Origin: Neolewinella aurantiaca
GTDB taxonomy: Bacteria; Bacteroidota; Bacteroidia; Chitinophagales; Saprospiraceae
Direction of reading: 5' to 3'
Length of the DNA stretch: 64,000 nucleotides
NCBI RefSeq assembly: GCF_008014675.1
Contig: NZ_VOXD01000021.1
Location: forward strand, 1-64,000
Shown here: positions 23,292-32,499 of the stretch, piece by piece
How the letters are laid out: each line of letters begins with the position of its first letter
Numbering within the stretch: the first letter of the stretch is position 1
Program-made: the position numbers and the translations under genes
Notes under the pieces: generated by a model
What the model saw: only the letters and a program-made list of their open reading frames with translations
What the model was told of the DNA's origin: nothing
Databases searched by the model: none

Positions 23292-23975
23292 ATGAAATTT
23301 CTGCTTTCTCTCCTGCCTGTCATCCTCTTCACAGCCTGTATCGGTGAGGATATTGTGGATGACTATGTCCAGCCGGTTATCCGCATTCAGAACATCGCAT
23401 CTTCGATAGAGCAGGGAACCTCCCATCAGTTCGGCCAGCAGTTCATCAATAATGTAGGCCAAATGGAAGAGGTTGCGGGAAACTGGAGCTCAGCCGATCC
23501 GGAAATACTGAGCATTTCGGAAACTGGATTGGCTACCGGGCTGGCCGAAGGCCAAACGACCATCACGCTCTCTTATACCGATGAATTTGGTGAGACTGCT
23601 TCGGCTTCCGAAGCCGTTGAGGTAGGTCCTTCCACCGTAATAATCGAAGAGCCCATGATGAAGTCAGGAACAGTAAGTACTACCAGTAGTTATGACCTGA
23701 CTGGGCAGTTCACTCTGTCGGAAATCCCCGATTCTGAAGATCTCCAGCTCACCTTCGGAGGTGACTACATTGCTGACGACGGGCTCCCAGGCCTCTACGT
23801 TTACCTCAGCAACAACCCCAACAGCAGCAGCGGTGCTTTGGAGATCGGAGCCGTACAGGTTTTCAGCGGTGCGCACGAGTACACAATTTCAGGAGCAGAC
23901 CTCGAGTCTTACGCTTACGTGCTTTACTTCTGTAAGCCCTTCAACGTGAAAGTGGGGCACGGCGCTATAGAATAA
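23292..23975 (+). CDS. Lipoprotein with Ig-like (BIG2-type) and DM13-like domains
   Basis: A 227-residue lipoprotein (signal LPVILFTAC). Residues ~35-120 look like a bacterial Ig-like domain (SSADPEILSISETGLATGLAEGQTTI). Residues ~125-227 match the DM13 pattern: SGTVSTTSSYDLTGQFTL, LPGLYVYLSNNP, LEIGAVQVFSGAHEYTISGADLESYAYVLYFCKPFNVKVGHG. The single Cys in YFCKPF corresponds to the conserved DM13 Cys proposed to act in redox or electron transfer. A strong terminator follows. The DM13 assignment is by eye. Confidence 0.72.
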   Translation: MKFLLSLLPVILFTACIGEDIVDDYVQPVIRIQNIASSIEQGTSHQFGQQFINNVGQMEEVAGNWSSADPEILSISETGLATGLAEGQTTITLSYTDEFGETASASEAVEVGPSTVIIEEPMMKSGTVSTTSSYDLTGQFTLSEIPDSEDLQLTFGGDYIADDGLPGLYVYLSNNPNSSSGALEIGAVQVFSGAHEYTISGADLESYAYVLYFCKPFNVKVGHGAIE

Positions 23976-23998
23976 GCGCTCAAAAACTTGAGTAAAAC

Positions 23999-24070
23999 GC
24001 CCCGGACGTTACAACCAATAAACTTCTTTCTGCAAGTACACTGGTGGTAACGCCCGGGGCATCTTGTTTT
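23999..24070 (+). terminator. Strong terminator after the DM13 lipoprotein gene
   Basis: A 19-bp stem with two mismatches (23999-24017 with 24042-24060) and a 24-nt loop, followed by ATCTTGTTTT. It starts 24 bp past the stop. Confidence 0.75.
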
Positions 24071-24170
24071 ACCGAAAGTCTTGATGGCTGAATTTACAGC
24101 CACTTTAGGCTCAGCGGAGAGGGGACCAAACCTCGAAGAAGCCGCAAAGCGAAATGTCCAGTAGTATGGG

Positions 24171-24767
24171 TTAATACTTTGGTTTGGTACTTACCACGTA
24201 GGTCTCGGCAAGGATATCGTGTGCAGCCTGCTTCTTTTTGTTACCCAAAACGAACAGGGTCGAAACAAGAGGAAGTAACCCGATGAGACTCTGAACGATA
24301 GAGAGCATTATCCCTCCGTTCTCAATTTGGTATTCCTGTACCATGCGCGAATAGTCGGCAAAGCCATCATTGTCTTCGATGCCGGGAATCTGAAATGCAT
24401 TATACTGCATGTACACATTGAAAAGTGCCCCAACCAACCACGGCAGGTAGCGCATAATTGCCTGCCCCCAACTCAGGGCAACGCCTCCTTTACCGACTAC
24501 TTTCATTTTCAGGATCAGTTTGCCGGGCGTACCTCCCAGTACTTTTTCGCAAACCGGCTTGTACAGTATACTGACTAAGATCAGCAGGAAGTAAACATTT
24601 ACGTTCATAGAAATGGCCGAGAAGTAAATTGCTGCTCCTGTAACCGGAATCATGATCAGCACATCGAGTAGTGCCGCGCCAAAGCGCGGGCCAAAGCCGA
24701 CAAAAGTGGGCTGCACCTCATCGGGGCTTAGGAAATCGGAGTCGATTGTTTCGTCGGAAGAGTACAT
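24171..24767 (-). CDS. RDD family membrane protein
   Basis: A 198-residue protein with RDD features: GFGPRFGAALLDVLIMIPVTGA (Arg and Asp in the first helix), VCEKVLGGTPGKLILKMKVV, and SWGQAIMRYLPWLVG, with about four membrane segments. RDD proteins are integral membrane proteins; some act in Na+/H+ exchange, but most have no assigned role. It is monocistronic and divergent from the cobalamin leader. Confidence 0.88.
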   Translation of the reverse strand: MYSSDETIDSDFLSPDEVQPTFVGFGPRFGAALLDVLIMIPVTGAAIYFSAISMNVNVYFLLILVSILYKPVCEKVLGGTPGKLILKMKVVGKGGVALSWGQAIMRYLPWLVGALFNVYMQYNAFQIPGIEDNDGFADYSRMVQEYQIENGGIMLSIVQSLIGLLPLVSTLFVLGNKKKQAAHDILAETYVVSTKPKY

Positions 24768-24949
24768 AATGTAGTGTTTTTGCTTGCCACGAATATAAGT
24801 ATAGCCATGACAACGTGTGTGAAGAAATAAGCAGGTTCGTGCCAGAGTGGATCAATCAGGCCCGCTACCTTTCTGCAATAAGTATAGCCGCGCAAAACGG
24901 GCTGGTATATTATTGTAGACAAATGCAGATGCCCTATCGACAAAAGCAC

Positions 24950-24957
24950 TATGTTTG
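24950..24957 (+). promoter_or_regulatory. -7 box (TATGTTTG) for the cobalamin leader
   Basis: A perfect TAnnTTTG match ~45 bp before the riboswitch aptamer, so transcription would begin near 24961. I see no -33 TTTG at standard spacing. Confidence 0.45.
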
Positions 24958-24999
24958 CGCCGCCAAAGGGTAGTATTCAGCGCCCGTAGTTCATCGGTC

Positions 25000-25190
25000 G
25001 GCCTCTGCGCCGACTACTGAGCAGCAACTGCTGAAAACTTTAAAATGGGAATCCGGTGAAAATCCGGAGCTATCCCCGTAGCTGTAAATCCGTGTTGAAG
25101 CGGGTACCAAACAACGTCACTGGAATCGACTTCCGGGAAGGCAGGTACCCGATGAGCGAAGGAGCCAGAAGACCTGCCCGGCGGCGTCAT
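25000..25190 (+). ncRNA. Cobalamin (B12) riboswitch
   Basis: Hallmarks of the adenosylcobalamin aptamer appear in order: AATGGGAATCCGGTGAAAAT (from 25044), CCGGAGCTATCCCCGTAGCTG, a paired CACTGG, CGGGAAGG, and GATGAGCGAAGGAGCCAGAA followed by GACCTGCC (ending 25178). The B12 box GCCAGAAGACCTGCC is intact. It sits in the leader of a BtuB-like receptor gene, so B12 should repress that gene. The distance to the start codon is unusually long (~325 nt). Confidence 0.93.
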
Positions 25191-25283
25191 ACTTATTTTG
25201 CCCCTCGGTGGAAGAGGCGGGATGAAAGCGAACATATGGCTTGCTGCTCAGATCATTCTGTGCAGCCAAGACATTGCTTATGC

Positions 25284-25302
25284 GGCGCGAACGCAGGTGC
25301 AA
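25284..25302 (+). repeat. Dispersed element copy inside the riboswitch leader
   Basis: GGCGCGAACGCAGGTGCAA, an exact consensus match, between the B12 aptamer and the receptor gene, within the transcribed leader. Confidence 0.8.
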
Positions 25303-25468
25303 CGATGGTTAAAGGGCAATGCTCTTCACTCCAACACTTCCTGCTGCGGGCCCTACCCTGCTTTTCTCTCTACTCTTCAGCGCGGTGCTTCACTGACGAC
25401 GTACATCAAATCGTACGCTCCTCCCAATCCTTCACTGGTATAGCGGATGAGCGTTTGGTGTAGGTTGG

Positions 25469-25491
25469 TGACCTGGCTTCAGGTCATTTTT
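25469..25491 (+). terminator. Hairpin with T-run just before the BtuB-like start (possible expression platform)
   Basis: TGACCTG, loop GCTT, CAGGTCA (25469-25486) is a perfect 7-bp stem followed at once by a T-run. It ends 13-18 bases before the ATG at 25504. It could be the riboswitch-controlled terminator or a translation-blocking hairpin. Confidence 0.5.
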
Positions 25492-25503
25492 GCCCTTTTG
25501 TTT

Positions 25504-27417
25504 ATGAACCGTATTCACTTATCTACATTATTACTCCTTTTCGTAACTGGTAGCCTACTGGCCCAAACAGAAGGGGAACAACTCATTTCCACCTCCGCTG
25601 AGGAGGTTGTTGTCACCGGCGCTAAATTTGCCCAACTGCAAAGCGACAGCCCGCAAAACGTGAGCGTGATCGATTCCGCTACCGTCGCGCGGTCTACGGA
25701 CCTGGGTCAGTTGCTCAACGAGCAGGCCGGTATTGTCATCAACGGCGCTTACAGTAACCCGGGTAAAGACAAGTCCGTCTTCCTGCGCAACGGCGCTAAC
25801 CAGTACACCCTTATTTTGCTCGACGGGCAGCCCCTGCTCGACCCCAGCTCCCTTGGCGGAGCGGTTGACTTGCGCTTACTCTCTCTGGACGGAATCGAAC
25901 GGATCGAGATTCTGCGCGGCCCTCAGTCTTTGCTTTACGGTTCAGATGCCGTAGCCGGAGTGATCAATCTCATCTCGAAGAAGGGTGCCGAGAACCCTGC
26001 TTCTCCGAAAAGACCAGCTCTGCACCTGCGCGCCGCCGCCCAAAACTACGGTACTCTGGACGGCGGAATCAGCGTCTCCGGCCACAGCCAAAAACTAGAC
26101 TACCAGGTAGGCTACGACTACTTCAAAACCGACGGCATCAGCGAAGCTGTGGAGCCCGAAGGCAGCACCGCCGAATACAACGAAGACGGCGCAAAGCGCC
26201 AAACCGTGAACGGTAGCGTTACCTACCGCCCCACCCCAAACCTGAGCCTTCGGCCCGCACTGCGCTACGCAACCTTTGACGGAGATTATGACGCCGGTTC
26301 TTTCCAGGACGGAGCGAACACCTACACCAATGAAATGCTGATGCCCAGCATAGCCGTCGACTACTCGAAAAACAAGCTCAGCCTGGGCGGAAGGTACAGT
26401 TACACAAAATCGGATCGTGCCTTTAACGATGCAGTATTTGGAACTTCTAATTTCAACGCAAGCTCTCAGCAAACCGACGTCTTCGGGACCTGGCTCCCTA
26501 CCGAAAAAACCTATTTAACGGCTGGAGTACAACATCGCGACGAACGCCTCCGTCCCGAAGATCCCGGCACCAACGGCCAACCGGGCATGGCCACCACCAG
26601 CCCCTATCTGCAATTGGGAGTCCAGCTTACGCCAATTCTGCTCACCGAAGCAGGCTACCGCTTCAACAGCCGTTCCGGCTACGACGCCCAGAGCAACTAC
26701 TCTCTGGCGCTGATGCTGCAGGCATCCGAAACTTTCAGTGCAAGGGCCAGTCTTTCCAGCGCTTACCAAAACCCAACCATCGACCAACTTGAAGGCCCCT
26801 TCGGAGCTAACCCCGACCTGCAACCACAGGTAGCTACCTCCGTAGATGCGGGCGTAGTATTGCGCGAACCCGATGGCGATTACAGTCTGAATTTCAACGT
26901 GTTCCGCCGAATCATTAAAGACGTGGTCACCTACGATTTCGCCCTCGGATACCAGAACCGGGATGAGTTGTCAGATATAGGCTTCGAACTCTCCGGAACC
27001 GGCACTATTTCTCCACGTCTGGCCGTAAACGGCAACGTGAGCTACGTGAAGGGCAAGCTGAGCCAACCCGATGGAAACGGAGGGACAACGGAAACGGATG
27101 ATTTTTACCGCCGACCCCGCACTACCGGTATGCTGGGGCTTACCTACACTGGTTACGCTCCTTTCCTGGTACGTCTCTCCGCTCACTACACCGGTGAACG
27201 CCCCGACATTTACTTTGACGAGAATTTTTCTTCCTTCGAAGTAGAATTGGATCCTTACCTGATCGTGAATGCCTACGCTGAATACCGCCTCCTGAAACGC
27301 GAAAACCTCCGCTTGTTTGTCGATGTAAAAAACCTGACAAATACCGATTTCGTAGAAGTTACCGGCTTCGGAGTGCTGGGTACTACCGCCAGAATTGGCG
27401 CATCGCTGACGCTTTAG
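25504..27417 (+). CDS. TonB-dependent receptor, BtuB-like (probable corrinoid uptake)
   Basis: A 637-residue outer-membrane receptor that should import cobalamin or related corrinoids using TonB energy. After the signal peptide (MNRIHLSTLLLLFVTGSLLA) comes a TonB-box-like EEVVVTGAKF, the plug (LGQLLNEQAGIVINGAYSNP, KSVFLRNGANQYTLILLDGQP, IERIEILRGPQSLLYGSDAVAGVINLI) and a 22-strand-type barrel (residues ~200-637). The substrate call rests on the B12 riboswitch upstream and on the compact BtuB-like length. The frame opens at 25447, but the ATG at 25504 starts the signal peptide. No btuCDF genes follow. Confidence 0.93.
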   Translation: MNRIHLSTLLLLFVTGSLLAQTEGEQLISTSAEEVVVTGAKFAQLQSDSPQNVSVIDSATVARSTDLGQLLNEQAGIVINGAYSNPGKDKSVFLRNGANQYTLILLDGQPLLDPSSLGGAVDLRLLSLDGIERIEILRGPQSLLYGSDAVAGVINLISKKGAENPASPKRPALHLRAAAQNYGTLDGGISVSGHSQKLDYQVGYDYFKTDGISEAVEPEGSTAEYNEDGAKRQTVNGSVTYRPTPNLSLRPALRYATFDGDYDAGSFQDGANTYTNEMLMPSIAVDYSKNKLSLGGRYSYTKSDRAFNDAVFGTSNFNASSQQTDVFGTWLPTEKTYLTAGVQHRDERLRPEDPGTNGQPGMATTSPYLQLGVQLTPILLTEAGYRFNSRSGYDAQSNYSLALMLQASETFSARASLSSAYQNPTIDQLEGPFGANPDLQPQVATSVDAGVVLREPDGDYSLNFNVFRRIIKDVVTYDFALGYQNRDELSDIGFELSGTGTISPRLAVNGNVSYVKGKLSQPDGNGGTTETDDFYRRPRTTGMLGLTYTGYAPFLVRLSAHYTGERPDIYFDENFSSFEVELDPYLIVNAYAEYRLLKRENLRLFVDVKNLTNTDFVEVTGFGVLGTTARIGASLTL

Positions 27418-27432
27418 GTCAACGGCAACGAG

Positions 27433-27488
27433 CCTCCCGGTCCCGACACCCAGCGCATACCGCTCTGGCGCCGGACCGGGAGGTTTTC
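27433..27488 (+). terminator. Terminator after the BtuB-like gene
   Basis: CCTCCCGGTCC (27433-27443) and GGACCGGGAGG (27473-27483) form a perfect 11-bp stem, followed by TTTTCC. It begins 15 bp past the stop. Confidence 0.8.
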
Positions 27489-27590
27489 CGTTCTATACCT
27501 CCCCGGTCACATGAGGGGAATATAACAAACCATAAAAATGTCTTGTATCCGGACGACCGCAGGAACCGGATTTCGACGTTTGCCGACGGC

Positions 27591-29453
27591 TTACATCCGC
27601 TCCGGCACCTGAATGCCGAGCAGGTTCATGCCTGACTGTAAGGTATTCCCAACCGCTTTACACAACTGCAGGCGGAAGGCAATGGCCGCCGGAGTTTCGG
27701 CGCTCAGGATGCTATGGTCGTGCCAGAACTTATGCAGGTTCTTTGCCAGTTCGTAGCAGAACATCGCGATAAGACTCGGATCGTAGCTTTCGGCGGCGGT
27801 CTTAACGAGTTCCGGAAAGCCATAGAGCTGGTGAACAAGTTCCCGCTCAGCGGGAGCGAGATCGGTGTAATCTTTAGCCAGGTCGAGATCAGCGCTGGCA
27901 CCGGTTTCATCGGCTTTCCTCCAAACAGCACGCGTACGGACGTAGGCATTCTGCACGTAGGGGCCGGTCTGGCCCTGCATATCAACCGATTCTTTGGGGT
28001 CGAAAGTCATCCGCTTTTGTGGTCCGACCTTGATGATGTGGAACTTCAGAGCTGCCAGACCAATCTGCCGGATGATCGCGTCCTGATCTTCCTGGCTGAG
28101 ACCTTCGGTTGCAGCGCGCTCCTGGCTTACCAGCCGTGCTTCATGAATGACCTCCTTCATCAGGTCATCGGCATCGACGACGGTTCCTTCGCGTGATTTC
28201 ATTCTTCCGCTGGGCAGATCCACCATGCCGTAGCTTAGGTGGTACAGGCCGTCTGCGTAGGGTTCCTCGAGGCGCTTGAGCAACTCGAAGAGCGTAGCAA
28301 AGTGATGGTTTTGCTCATCGGCCACGGTGTAGAGCATCCGCTTCGCTCCGAAATCATCGTAGCGCAGGCGTGCAGTGCCGAGATCCTGAGTGATGTAGAT
28401 GCTGGTACCATCGGCCCGCATCAGGGTCTTTTCCGAAAGCTTGGCGTCGGTCAGGTCAGCATAAACAGAACCATCCTCGCGGGTGTGGAAGACGTCCATT
28501 TCGAGACCTTTATCGACCATATCCTTACCGAGTACGTAGGTGTTAGACTCGTAGTAAAGTTTATCGAAGGTAACACCGAGCGCGGCGTAGGTTTCTTCGA
28601 AACCAGCATACACCCAGTTGTTCATTTTTTCCCACAGCGCACGAACTTCGGGGTCGTTCGCTTCCCACCTCAGCAGCATTTCGCGGGCTTGCTCGCCCAA
28701 CTTGCTGTAGTCGTTGAAGTATTTTTTGCTGTAGCTCTTGAAGAAAGCTTCAGCGCTGAGGCCTTCTTTGGCAGACTTCCCGAAGATTGCCTGAGCTTCC
28801 TCGCTCTGCTGCCAGAGCTTGTATTCCTCCTGAAATTTTTGCTCGAACAACACGTAAAAATCACCAACGAAATGGTCAGATTTTTTACCTGTGCTTTCGG
28901 GCGTTGCGCCGTCGCCGAAGAGTTGCCAGGCCAGCATCGATTTGCAGATCGCAATACCGCGATCGTTGATGATCTGTACTTTCTTTACGTCGTAGCCAGC
29001 CATTTCGAGCAACTGGCTGGCGGACCATCCCAGGAGAATGTTCCGGACGTGCCCGAGGTGGAGCGGCTTGTTGGTATTCGGGCTGGAGAACTCAACCACT
29101 ACGGTTTCACCGTTAGCGGAAGCCTTACCGAAATCATCGGCTACGGCGCTGCTCAGCAGAAACTCCTTCCAGTAATTATCCTGAATAACAAGGTTAAGGA
29201 ACCCCTTAATGACGTTGAAATCGGCTACCTCGTCGACCTTTTCTTTGAGGTACTCGCCCAGGTCATTGGCAATTTCGTCCGGTTTCTTTTTTGCTACCCG
29301 GGTAAGGGGGAAAGTCACCACTGTGAACTCTCCTTCAAACTCCTTGCGGGTAGCTTGCAGGGTGATGGTCTGAGCGGCGCCGTCGGCGCCGTAGAGATCA
29401 GAAATTGCGGCCTGGACGCCGGCTTCGATAATTTGGGGAAGAGAATCTTTCAT
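27591..29453 (-). CDS. argS: Arginyl-tRNA synthetase
   Basis: A 620-residue class I synthetase charging tRNA-Arg. Visible are the ArgS N-terminal additional domain (EVADFNVIKGFLNLVI), the HIGH motif in NKPLHLGHVRNILLGWS, the arginine-binding LYYESNTY, the KMSKS-equivalent MKSREGTVVDADDL, and a DALR anticodon-binding domain ending NLLGIQVPERM. I use the ATG at 29453 because the nine upstream codons are not conserved-looking. A -7 box TACTTTTG (minus, 29463-29470) lies nine bases before the ATG. Confidence 0.97.
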   Translation of the reverse strand: MKDSLPQIIEAGVQAAISDLYGADGAAQTITLQATRKEFEGEFTVVTFPLTRVAKKKPDEIANDLGEYLKEKVDEVADFNVIKGFLNLVIQDNYWKEFLLSSAVADDFGKASANGETVVVEFSSPNTNKPLHLGHVRNILLGWSASQLLEMAGYDVKKVQIINDRGIAICKSMLAWQLFGDGATPESTGKKSDHFVGDFYVLFEQKFQEEYKLWQQSEEAQAIFGKSAKEGLSAEAFFKSYSKKYFNDYSKLGEQAREMLLRWEANDPEVRALWEKMNNWVYAGFEETYAALGVTFDKLYYESNTYVLGKDMVDKGLEMDVFHTREDGSVYADLTDAKLSEKTLMRADGTSIYITQDLGTARLRYDDFGAKRMLYTVADEQNHHFATLFELLKRLEEPYADGLYHLSYGMVDLPSGRMKSREGTVVDADDLMKEVIHEARLVSQERAATEGLSQEDQDAIIRQIGLAALKFHIIKVGPQKRMTFDPKESVDMQGQTGPYVQNAYVRTRAVWRKADETGASADLDLAKDYTDLAPAERELVHQLYGFPELVKTAAESYDPSLIAMFCYELAKNLHKFWHDHSILSAETPAAIAFRLQLCKAVGNTLQSGMNLLGIQVPERM

Positions 29454-29609
29454 AGCGGGCGGCAAAAGTACGTAATTCAAGCCGTTTAGACTTTCCTAAT
29501 CCGACCTGAATATTCGGGGAAGGTGCATTTTCCGGAGTAAACGCCGGGAATCAGCCAGAACCCCAAATCAGGTACCGGCATCAGGTACGAAAACGGAGAA
29601 TGAAGACGC

Positions 29610-30278
29610 CTATCCAACTGCCATCAGAAGGATCAGCAGGTAGAGGAAAAACGCAAGAACGAAGATGAAAATGATGCTACTCTCGAGCTGAGCCCGGAGC
29701 TCAGCTCCGGCGGGCTCGTTCCGATCAAAAAGCACAGCCTCCGAATTGAGGGGAGGGAGGATGTCCATTTCACTGAAGAAGCGGCGGATAAAAATCTTCT
29801 TGTTCGACGCGTTAATTTCCTTGTTGTAAAAAGGTAGTTCGCCGGAATCCAGAAGGTTGAGGTCTTCATCCAGTTCGCTGAGCCCGGTGAGCTGAATGCC
29901 ATTGAGGTCGTAAGCAAGCGGACGAACCTGTGCGAACGCTGCTTCCGGAGTAATCTTGTCGGCGAGAACGCGGGTGCGAAGATCGTTGAGGTACGCAGAA
30001 ACCGCGGTGAATTCATCGAAGCTGACCGCAATGTTATTCACCAAAACGACCGTGCCGAATTGATTAAGGATATCTTCCCGGCCTGAACGATCCATACCCG
30101 AAAGTACGGTCAATTCTTTCTCACTCTTACCCTGCTGCACCAAAGATTTGGCCCAGTCTACAAGTACCTGGCTATCCCAGGGATGCAGGTAAAATTTACC
30201 AAGAGCGGTTTGAGCGGGAAGGTTGGATGTGAATGTTTGCACAGCTGTTCGATTATCAGTCAATAGTCTGTGTAGCAA
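29610..30278 (-). CDS. Uncharacterised protein with C-terminal membrane anchor
   Basis: A frame of 222 codons with no recognisable family. It is mostly soluble and helical; the last ~23 residues form a hydrophobic tail (IIFIFVLAFFLYLLILLMAVG), giving a tail-anchored layout. No ATG exists near the 5' end; candidate starts are TTG (30278, 30263) or GTG (30242), so the true N-terminus is uncertain. Motif-like stretches include FYLHPWDSQVLVDWAKSLVQQGKSEKEL. It lies alone between argS and a HAD hydrolase. It is likely real because the frame is long and codon use resembles its neighbours. Confidence 0.6.
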   Translation of the reverse strand: MLHRLLTDNRTAVQTFTSNLPAQTALGKFYLHPWDSQVLVDWAKSLVQQGKSEKELTVLSGMDRSGREDILNQFGTVVLVNNIAVSFDEFTAVSAYLNDLRTRVLADKITPEAAFAQVRPLAYDLNGIQLTGLSELDEDLNLLDSGELPFYNKEINASNKKIFIRRFFSEMDILPPLNSEAVLFDRNEPAGAELRAQLESSIIFIFVLAFFLYLLILLMAVG

Positions 30279-30438
30279 ACGCTTCCTCCCGCAGTAAAAG
30301 TTGTTCGGATATAGTTAAATTCCGCACCAGAAAAGCAGGTTTTACAGAGCGCAAACCAGATTATCGCTCCCTAGTCTTCCCACATCGCCACGCTGGGGCG
30401 GAGCAACCGCGACAACCTGATTTGCGCCAGTTTTACAC

Positions 30439-31149
30439 TCAGAGGTTATTCAGCACAAACCGGGTTAATTCTTTAACCCCTCCATCCGGAGCCCAGTAGC
30501 TTGGTCGGTCTTCATCCGGGGCCGCTTCGTGGTGCCAGGTGTACTTATAGGGAATATGAACGGCCTGCCCCCCGATCTCCACGATTGGAAATACATCGGA
30601 CTTCAGGCTGTTGCCGAGCATCAGGAAGCTCTCCGGAGCAATTCCGTGCCGTCTGAGCAGGTTCCGGTAGGTATCGGGGTCTTTCTCGGAAACTATTTCA
30701 ACGATGTCGAACTCAGGCCCCAGCCCGCTGCGGGCTATTTTATTCTCCTGAGCAAAGAGATCTCCCTTCGTGATGATCATCAGCTTGAAGTGAGGTTGGA
30801 AAGCAGCTATCGCCTCCGGGATACCGGGCAACAAGTCTATTTCGTGCATCAGCATTTCTTTACCCAGGTCGATGATTTGCTGAATCTCTGCTCCCCGGAC
30901 CTTTCCTTCGGAGAGCTCGATGGCGGTTTCGATCATGGAAAGAGAGAAGCCTTTCACACCATAACCGAATATTTTGAGATTTTTCCGTTCAAAAGCGTAG
31001 AGCTCCTGCTCAAGATCCATTCCCGGTTTGATGTAGGGTTGGAGTAATTCGAGGCAGCGGGCTTTTGCGTCTACGAAAACGTGTTCGTGCCCCCATAAGG
31101 TGTCATCGGCATCAAAAGCGATGTGGGTAATATTGTCGAGCTTGATCAT
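30439..31149 (-). CDS. HAD-family hydrolase
   Basis: A 236-residue phosphatase-like HAD protein: motif I IAFDADDTLWGHE (nucleophile Asp), motif II in LMIITKGD, a conserved Lys around the KDPDTYRNLL region, and motif IV in LMLGNSLKSDVFPIVEIGG. The cap insertion after motif I is helical. The substrate is unknown; a small phosphometabolite is the usual case. It is monocistronic. Confidence 0.88.
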   Translation of the reverse strand: MIKLDNITHIAFDADDTLWGHEHVFVDAKARCLELLQPYIKPGMDLEQELYAFERKNLKIFGYGVKGFSLSMIETAIELSEGKVRGAEIQQIIDLGKEMLMHEIDLLPGIPEAIAAFQPHFKLMIITKGDLFAQENKIARSGLGPEFDIVEIVSEKDPDTYRNLLRRHGIAPESFLMLGNSLKSDVFPIVEIGGQAVHIPYKYTWHHEAAPDEDRPSYWAPDGGVKELTRFVLNNL

Positions 31150-31412
31150 CTACGGAGGTATAATTGAGCGCACAATATCGGCAAGGAACGGGGAATGAAG
31201 GGAGAGAATGTTTATTTGAAGCATTGAGCTTTCAGGGCTCCTGGGATGAAGGATTTATGGGGATTGGTTTATACTGAGAGGGATGTGTATGCATCGCTGG
31301 CTCTGCGCCAGAAAAGGTGTGAATCACCAAATGCACAACGAAAACGTGGGGGGGGCAAGACGTAGCTCGCCAATTTCAACGAACCGACCAGCTTTAAGGC
31401 AATTAAGAGAGC

Positions 31413-31616
31413 GCCGACGCGAGTTTTTCCATTTTAGGCGTCAAAAATTGGATTCCACGATCAGCCGGTGGCACAGCCCTGAATTTTTGGTTCGTTTTTT
31501 ATCAAGAAAAAAATGAACGGACAAAACGGGAAGAAGCGCAGTCCTCAGGCACCGGTAGCAGGCACGCTTTACCGCCCGTCTCACCTTGCCTGCTGGCGGC
31601 CTTCTTTCGCTGCGCG
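31413..31616. repeat. Long direct repeat, copy 1
   Basis: About 204 bp, differing from copy 2 (32233-32436) at roughly ten positions plus one single-base indel. It begins GCCGACGCGAGTTTTTCCAT and ends in CTTCTTTCGC. The minus strand reads a peptide with FFLDKKRTKN, probably not a real protein. Confidence 0.85.
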
Positions 31617-32232
31617 GCTTCTGCGAGGTGACGGGGCAAAGAAGCAAACCCCTCGGGCTGTGTCTCCGGCTGATCACTAATTCGGCCACTGCTGGCCTAA
31701 AAAGCAAAAACTCGCCATCAACCTTGCCCTTCGAAGTCTTGGAACCGTCGAATTTAATAGCCTTTCGGAAATGCAGCCGCTCCGTTTTGACTCATACAGC
31801 TTAATTTTTTTACGGCCACCAGCAACCGGATTAGTGGCCGGAGCCAAGGCCGAAGCTGCTTCGCAATGAAAATAACTAAAGGCACCGCTGGAGAAGTTCT
31901 ACTCCGACTGAACCTTTTCTTGCCAATTGCGCGACCGGAGGTCGCTCATCCCCGCTATTCTCCGGAGGTGAAGGCAGCCAGGCTAAGGCCGAAATTGTTG
32001 CGCAGAGGAGAACAGCTGACGGCCGAACAAAAGCTTATCCTAAATGCTCCAAAGCTCTGAAATTGGCAGCAAAGCACGGAACTGAGACGTTCCGGCTTCG
32101 GCCTTGGCACCGGCAGTGGAATCCGATTTTTGAAGCCGTTTAAAAATGGAAACTGTCTGAGCGTTCCTTCAGCCCCGAAATCAACATCAGAGACTTCGAC
32201 CAACTCACGAGCCTCGAAGCAACCCAACCAAT

Positions 32233-32436
32233 GCCGACGCGAGTTTTTCCATTTTAGGCGTCAAAAATTGGATTCCACGATCAGCCGGTGGCACAGCCTT
32301 GATTTTTTGGTTCGTTTTTTATCAAGAAAAAATGAACGGACAAAACGGGAACAAGCGCAGTCCTCGGGCACTGGTAGCAAGCACGCTTTACCGCCCCTCT
32401 CACCTTGCCTGCTGGCGGCCTTCTTTCGCTTCGCGT
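32233..32436. repeat. Long direct repeat, copy 2
   Basis: Same orientation as copy 1, ~95% identical by eye. The flanking sequence differs on both sides, so the repeat unit has defined ends. Confidence 0.85.
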
Positions 32437-32499
32437 CTACAGCGTGTGGGGCCAGAGTTACCTAATATCGTAGCGGACCATTCTTACACACCCATAAAC

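Noticed and set aside
24951-25446. Short ORFs in the B12 leader as small genes
   Set aside because: They run through the riboswitch aptamer on both strands; the RNA structure explains the conservation.
28239-29489. A 416-codon plus-strand frame opposite argS
   Set aside because: It is the antisense shadow of argS, whose motifs are complete; the frame has no family features and arises from codon bias.
31441-31707. An 88-codon minus-strand frame in the direct repeat (FFLDKKRTKN)
   Set aside because: Covers a non-coding repeat present twice with frame-disrupting differences; not supported as a gene.
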